The notes below the pieces were generated by a model. The model was given only the letters and a program-made list of their open reading frames with translations. It was not told where the DNA came from and made no database searches. Of a stretch of DNA of 51,348 nt, positions 50,025 to 51,348 are shown one piece after another. A program made the position numbers and the translations under genes. The stretch's first letter is position 1. Each line of letters starts with the position of its first letter. The DNA comes from Gemmatimonadota bacterium (lineage in GTDB: Bacteria > Gemmatimonadota > Gemmatimonadetes > Longimicrobiales > Gaopeijiaceae): NCBI GenBank assembly GCA_022826005.1, contig JAJDVT010000136.1:1-51348 (forward strand), given 5' to 3'.

Positions 50025-51080
50025 GTGGAGCGGGCCGCGCGGCTGATGGCCGCGACGGCAAAGGCGGCCCCCGACCTCAAGCGGCTCGTGGGCGGTGGGC
50101 CAGGGGGCCGGAAGCTGGCGAAGCCGGTTCTGCACTACTCGCTCAGCTGGGCTCGGGACGAGACGCCCGACAAGGGGGAGATGAGCCGCGCGGTGGACGA
50201 GAGCTTGGAGGCGCTGGGGCTGGAGGGCCACGAGGCGCTGATCGTCGCGCACGAGGACACGCGGCATCCGCATGTCCACGTCATCGCCAACCGTGTCGAT
50301 CCCGAGACCGGGAAGGCGGCGACGCTGGGCAACAGCAAGCTCCGGCTGTCGCGCTGGGCCGAGGGCTACGAGCGGGAACAGGGCCGGATCCGGTGCGAGC
50401 GGCGGGTCGAGAACAACGAGCGGCGGCGGGCGGGCCAGGAATTGGTTCGCGGTCCGTCGGACCGGCCGCGCCACTGGGCGCGCGTCCGCCGCGAGGGGAT
50501 GCAGCCCGGGCGGGCGCGGCGGGCAAGGAAGCCGCGCCGCGAGGATCAAGTCGACATGGAGGCATGGCGGCGCCTTGAGGCGGAGGCTTGGGAGAAGGTC
50601 GAGGACGGGCGCGAGTGGAGCTTCGGGCACCTCGAGACGCGGGCGCGGAAGGAATGGGCCGAACTGCACAAGCGGCAGGAAGACATGCGGCAGACGCTCG
50701 ACCGGGAGAGCCGCACCGTGCTCGGGCGGCTCCGGGTCTGGCGCATCGAGCGCTCGTTGCGGGAACTGGTCGGTGCGGTCCGGGGCCGGGCGGATCTGGT
50801 CGAGGGCTGGCGCGAGGATCTCGACCGGGATCACAGGGACGAACGGACCGCGCTGGGCAAGGCACACGGCGAGAGAGCCCGGGAGATCGAGCGCGGTGTG
50901 CGCAAGGTCTATCGAATGGATCTGGTGTTCGCGGAGCGGCGCGCATGGGCGGTGCGGAAGACGATGAGGGAGCGCCAGGAGGCGAGGGAACGGGAGAGCG
51001 GGCGGAGCATCGTCATCCCCGTTCCCCGGCCGCCCCGGCCCAGAGGCCCCGAGCGTGGCGGGAGCGGGTTCGAGCGGTGA
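50025..51080 (+). CDS. MobA/VirD2-like relaxase, N-terminus missing
   Basis: A 351-residue frame from GTG 50025. It opens at the helix RAARLMAATAKAAPDLKRLV, then HYSLSWARDETPDKGEM and the metal-binding relaxase motif ALIVAHEDTRHPHVHVIANRVDP, whose His residues hold the divalent ion used for nicking. The rest is a long Arg/Glu-rich coiled-coil region. Related relaxases have 40-60 residues before this point with the catalytic Tyr and an RV-WT-TRNL-like segment. Here the frame is closed by a TGA about 70 bases upstream and no such segment was found, so the gene may be 5'-truncated or frameshifted. Confidence 0.8.
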   Translation: MERAARLMAATAKAAPDLKRLVGGGPGGRKLAKPVLHYSLSWARDETPDKGEMSRAVDESLEALGLEGHEALIVAHEDTRHPHVHVIANRVDPETGKAATLGNSKLRLSRWAEGYEREQGRIRCERRVENNERRRAGQELVRGPSDRPRHWARVRREGMQPGRARRARKPRREDQVDMEAWRRLEAEAWEKVEDGREWSFGHLETRARKEWAELHKRQEDMRQTLDRESRTVLGRLRVWRIERSLRELVGAVRGRADLVEGWREDLDRDHRDERTALGKAHGERAREIERGVRKVYRMDLVFAERRAWAVRKTMRERQEARERESGRSIVIPVPRPPRPRGPERGGSGFER

Positions 51081-51108
51081 GCCTTGCCCCGGACATCAAT
51101 CCGCCACG

Positions 51109-51303
51109 CTAGCTGGCTGGAGGCCGGGGCACTTGGAGATCCTTGCAGATCTTTCTGGCGAGGTCCCAGTTGATCTCGTTGTGCCGGGGGATCGTCGAGG
51201 CCTTCTCGGCCGTCCGGTTGATGTAGAGGGTGTGGTTGCCACCCTCGCGCAGGAAGTCGCACCCGTGTCGAGCCAAGTGCCGCAGCAAATCCCGGCGCTT
51301 CAC
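51109..51303 (-). CDS. hicA: HicA-family toxin
   Basis: A 64-residue protein from GTG 51303. It matches the HicA double-stranded-RNA-binding-like fold: MKRRDLLRHLARHGCDFLRE, then GGNHTLYIN with the catalytic His, and STIPRHNEINWDLARKICKDL. HicA is an mRNA-cleaving toxin neutralised by HicB. The start overlaps the stop of the gene upstream (GTGA), so toxin and partner are coupled, with the partner first. It lies at the end of the mobile element and could stabilise it. Confidence 0.9.
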   Translation of the reverse strand: MKRRDLLRHLARHGCDFLREGGNHTLYINRTAEKASTIPRHNEINWDLARKICKDLQVPRPPAS

Positions 51304-51348
51304 GCCGTGACGGTGATGGGCTCTCTGATGACTGCACCGCCATCGGCG
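51300..51348 (-). CDS. hicB: HicB-like antitoxin, C-terminal end only
   Basis: Only the last 15 codons are inside the window: ADGGAVIREPITVTA then stop, overlapping the HicA start. The VIRE ending is usual for HicB proteins of this arrangement, and the coupling to HicA supports the call. The remainder lies beyond the right edge. Confidence 0.6.
   Translation of the reverse strand, partial: ADGGAVIREPITVTA

Overview
The window is GC-rich (about two thirds G+C by eye) bacterial DNA with frequent TTG and GTG starts and many stop/start overlaps (TTGA, GTGA, ATGA). Its gene content points to a Gemmatimonadota-like bacterium, possibly marine or host-associated: eight intact or shortened secreted 6-bladed beta-propeller proteins with G-x-GPGE motifs, an Oar-like TonB-dependent receptor, a secreted DinB protein, serine hydrolases, an S9 peptidase, a D-aminoacylase-like lipoprotein and a DMSP-demethylase-like protein. 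This assignment is inference; no rRNA or tRNA was seen.

Layout. 1-2000: start of a tyrosine integrase at the left edge, then a leucine-rich-repeat lipoprotein that ends abruptly and a secreted DinB protein. 2030-5250: a DUF4143 ATPase behind two palindromes, a DCC-family oxidoreductase, and a BNR-repeat protein overlapping a MoaD/ubiquitin-like protein. 5350-10850: a small secreted protein coupled to a beta-propeller, a second propeller, a Tat-exported amidase and an ECF-like sigma factor. 10900-12870: a lower-GC island with two small Cys-bearing proteins coupled to a propeller lipoprotein.

13104-24911 is the centrepiece, a minus-strand four-gene operon: a 93-residue helical protein, a 2394-residue monomodular reducing polyketide synthase (KS-AT-DH-degenerate MT-ER-KR-ACP), an 839-residue fusion of a thioester reductase with a sulfotransferase, and a B12-type radical SAM protein. 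The inferred logic is chain building on one module, reductive release, sulfation, and possibly radical methylation, giving a sulfated (perhaps methyl-branched) lipid or alcohol. A divergent extended SDR lies across an AT-rich promoter region.

26176-35200 is a zone of duplication and decay: a frameshifted DUF2891 lipoprotein followed by a shortened second copy, an orphan HicB, a serine hydrolase, a propeller, a truncated sigma factor overlapping a shortened propeller, a propeller whose N-terminus appears to be the start of a sigma factor, and a deleted copy of an MBL-fold gene. 35205-48000 holds an S9 peptidase, a D-aminoacylase-like lipoprotein, the TonB receptor, two more propellers, and an operon of a DmdA-like protein with an NCS2-type permease that carries a C-terminal extension resembling an HATPase.

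48070-51348 looks like a mobilizable integrated element: tyrosine integrase, a 743-bp gene-free segment full of inverted repeats (including two hairpins that keep their pairing through compensatory changes), a relaxase lacking the usual N-terminus, and a HicA gene with the tail of a HicB-like gene at the right edge.
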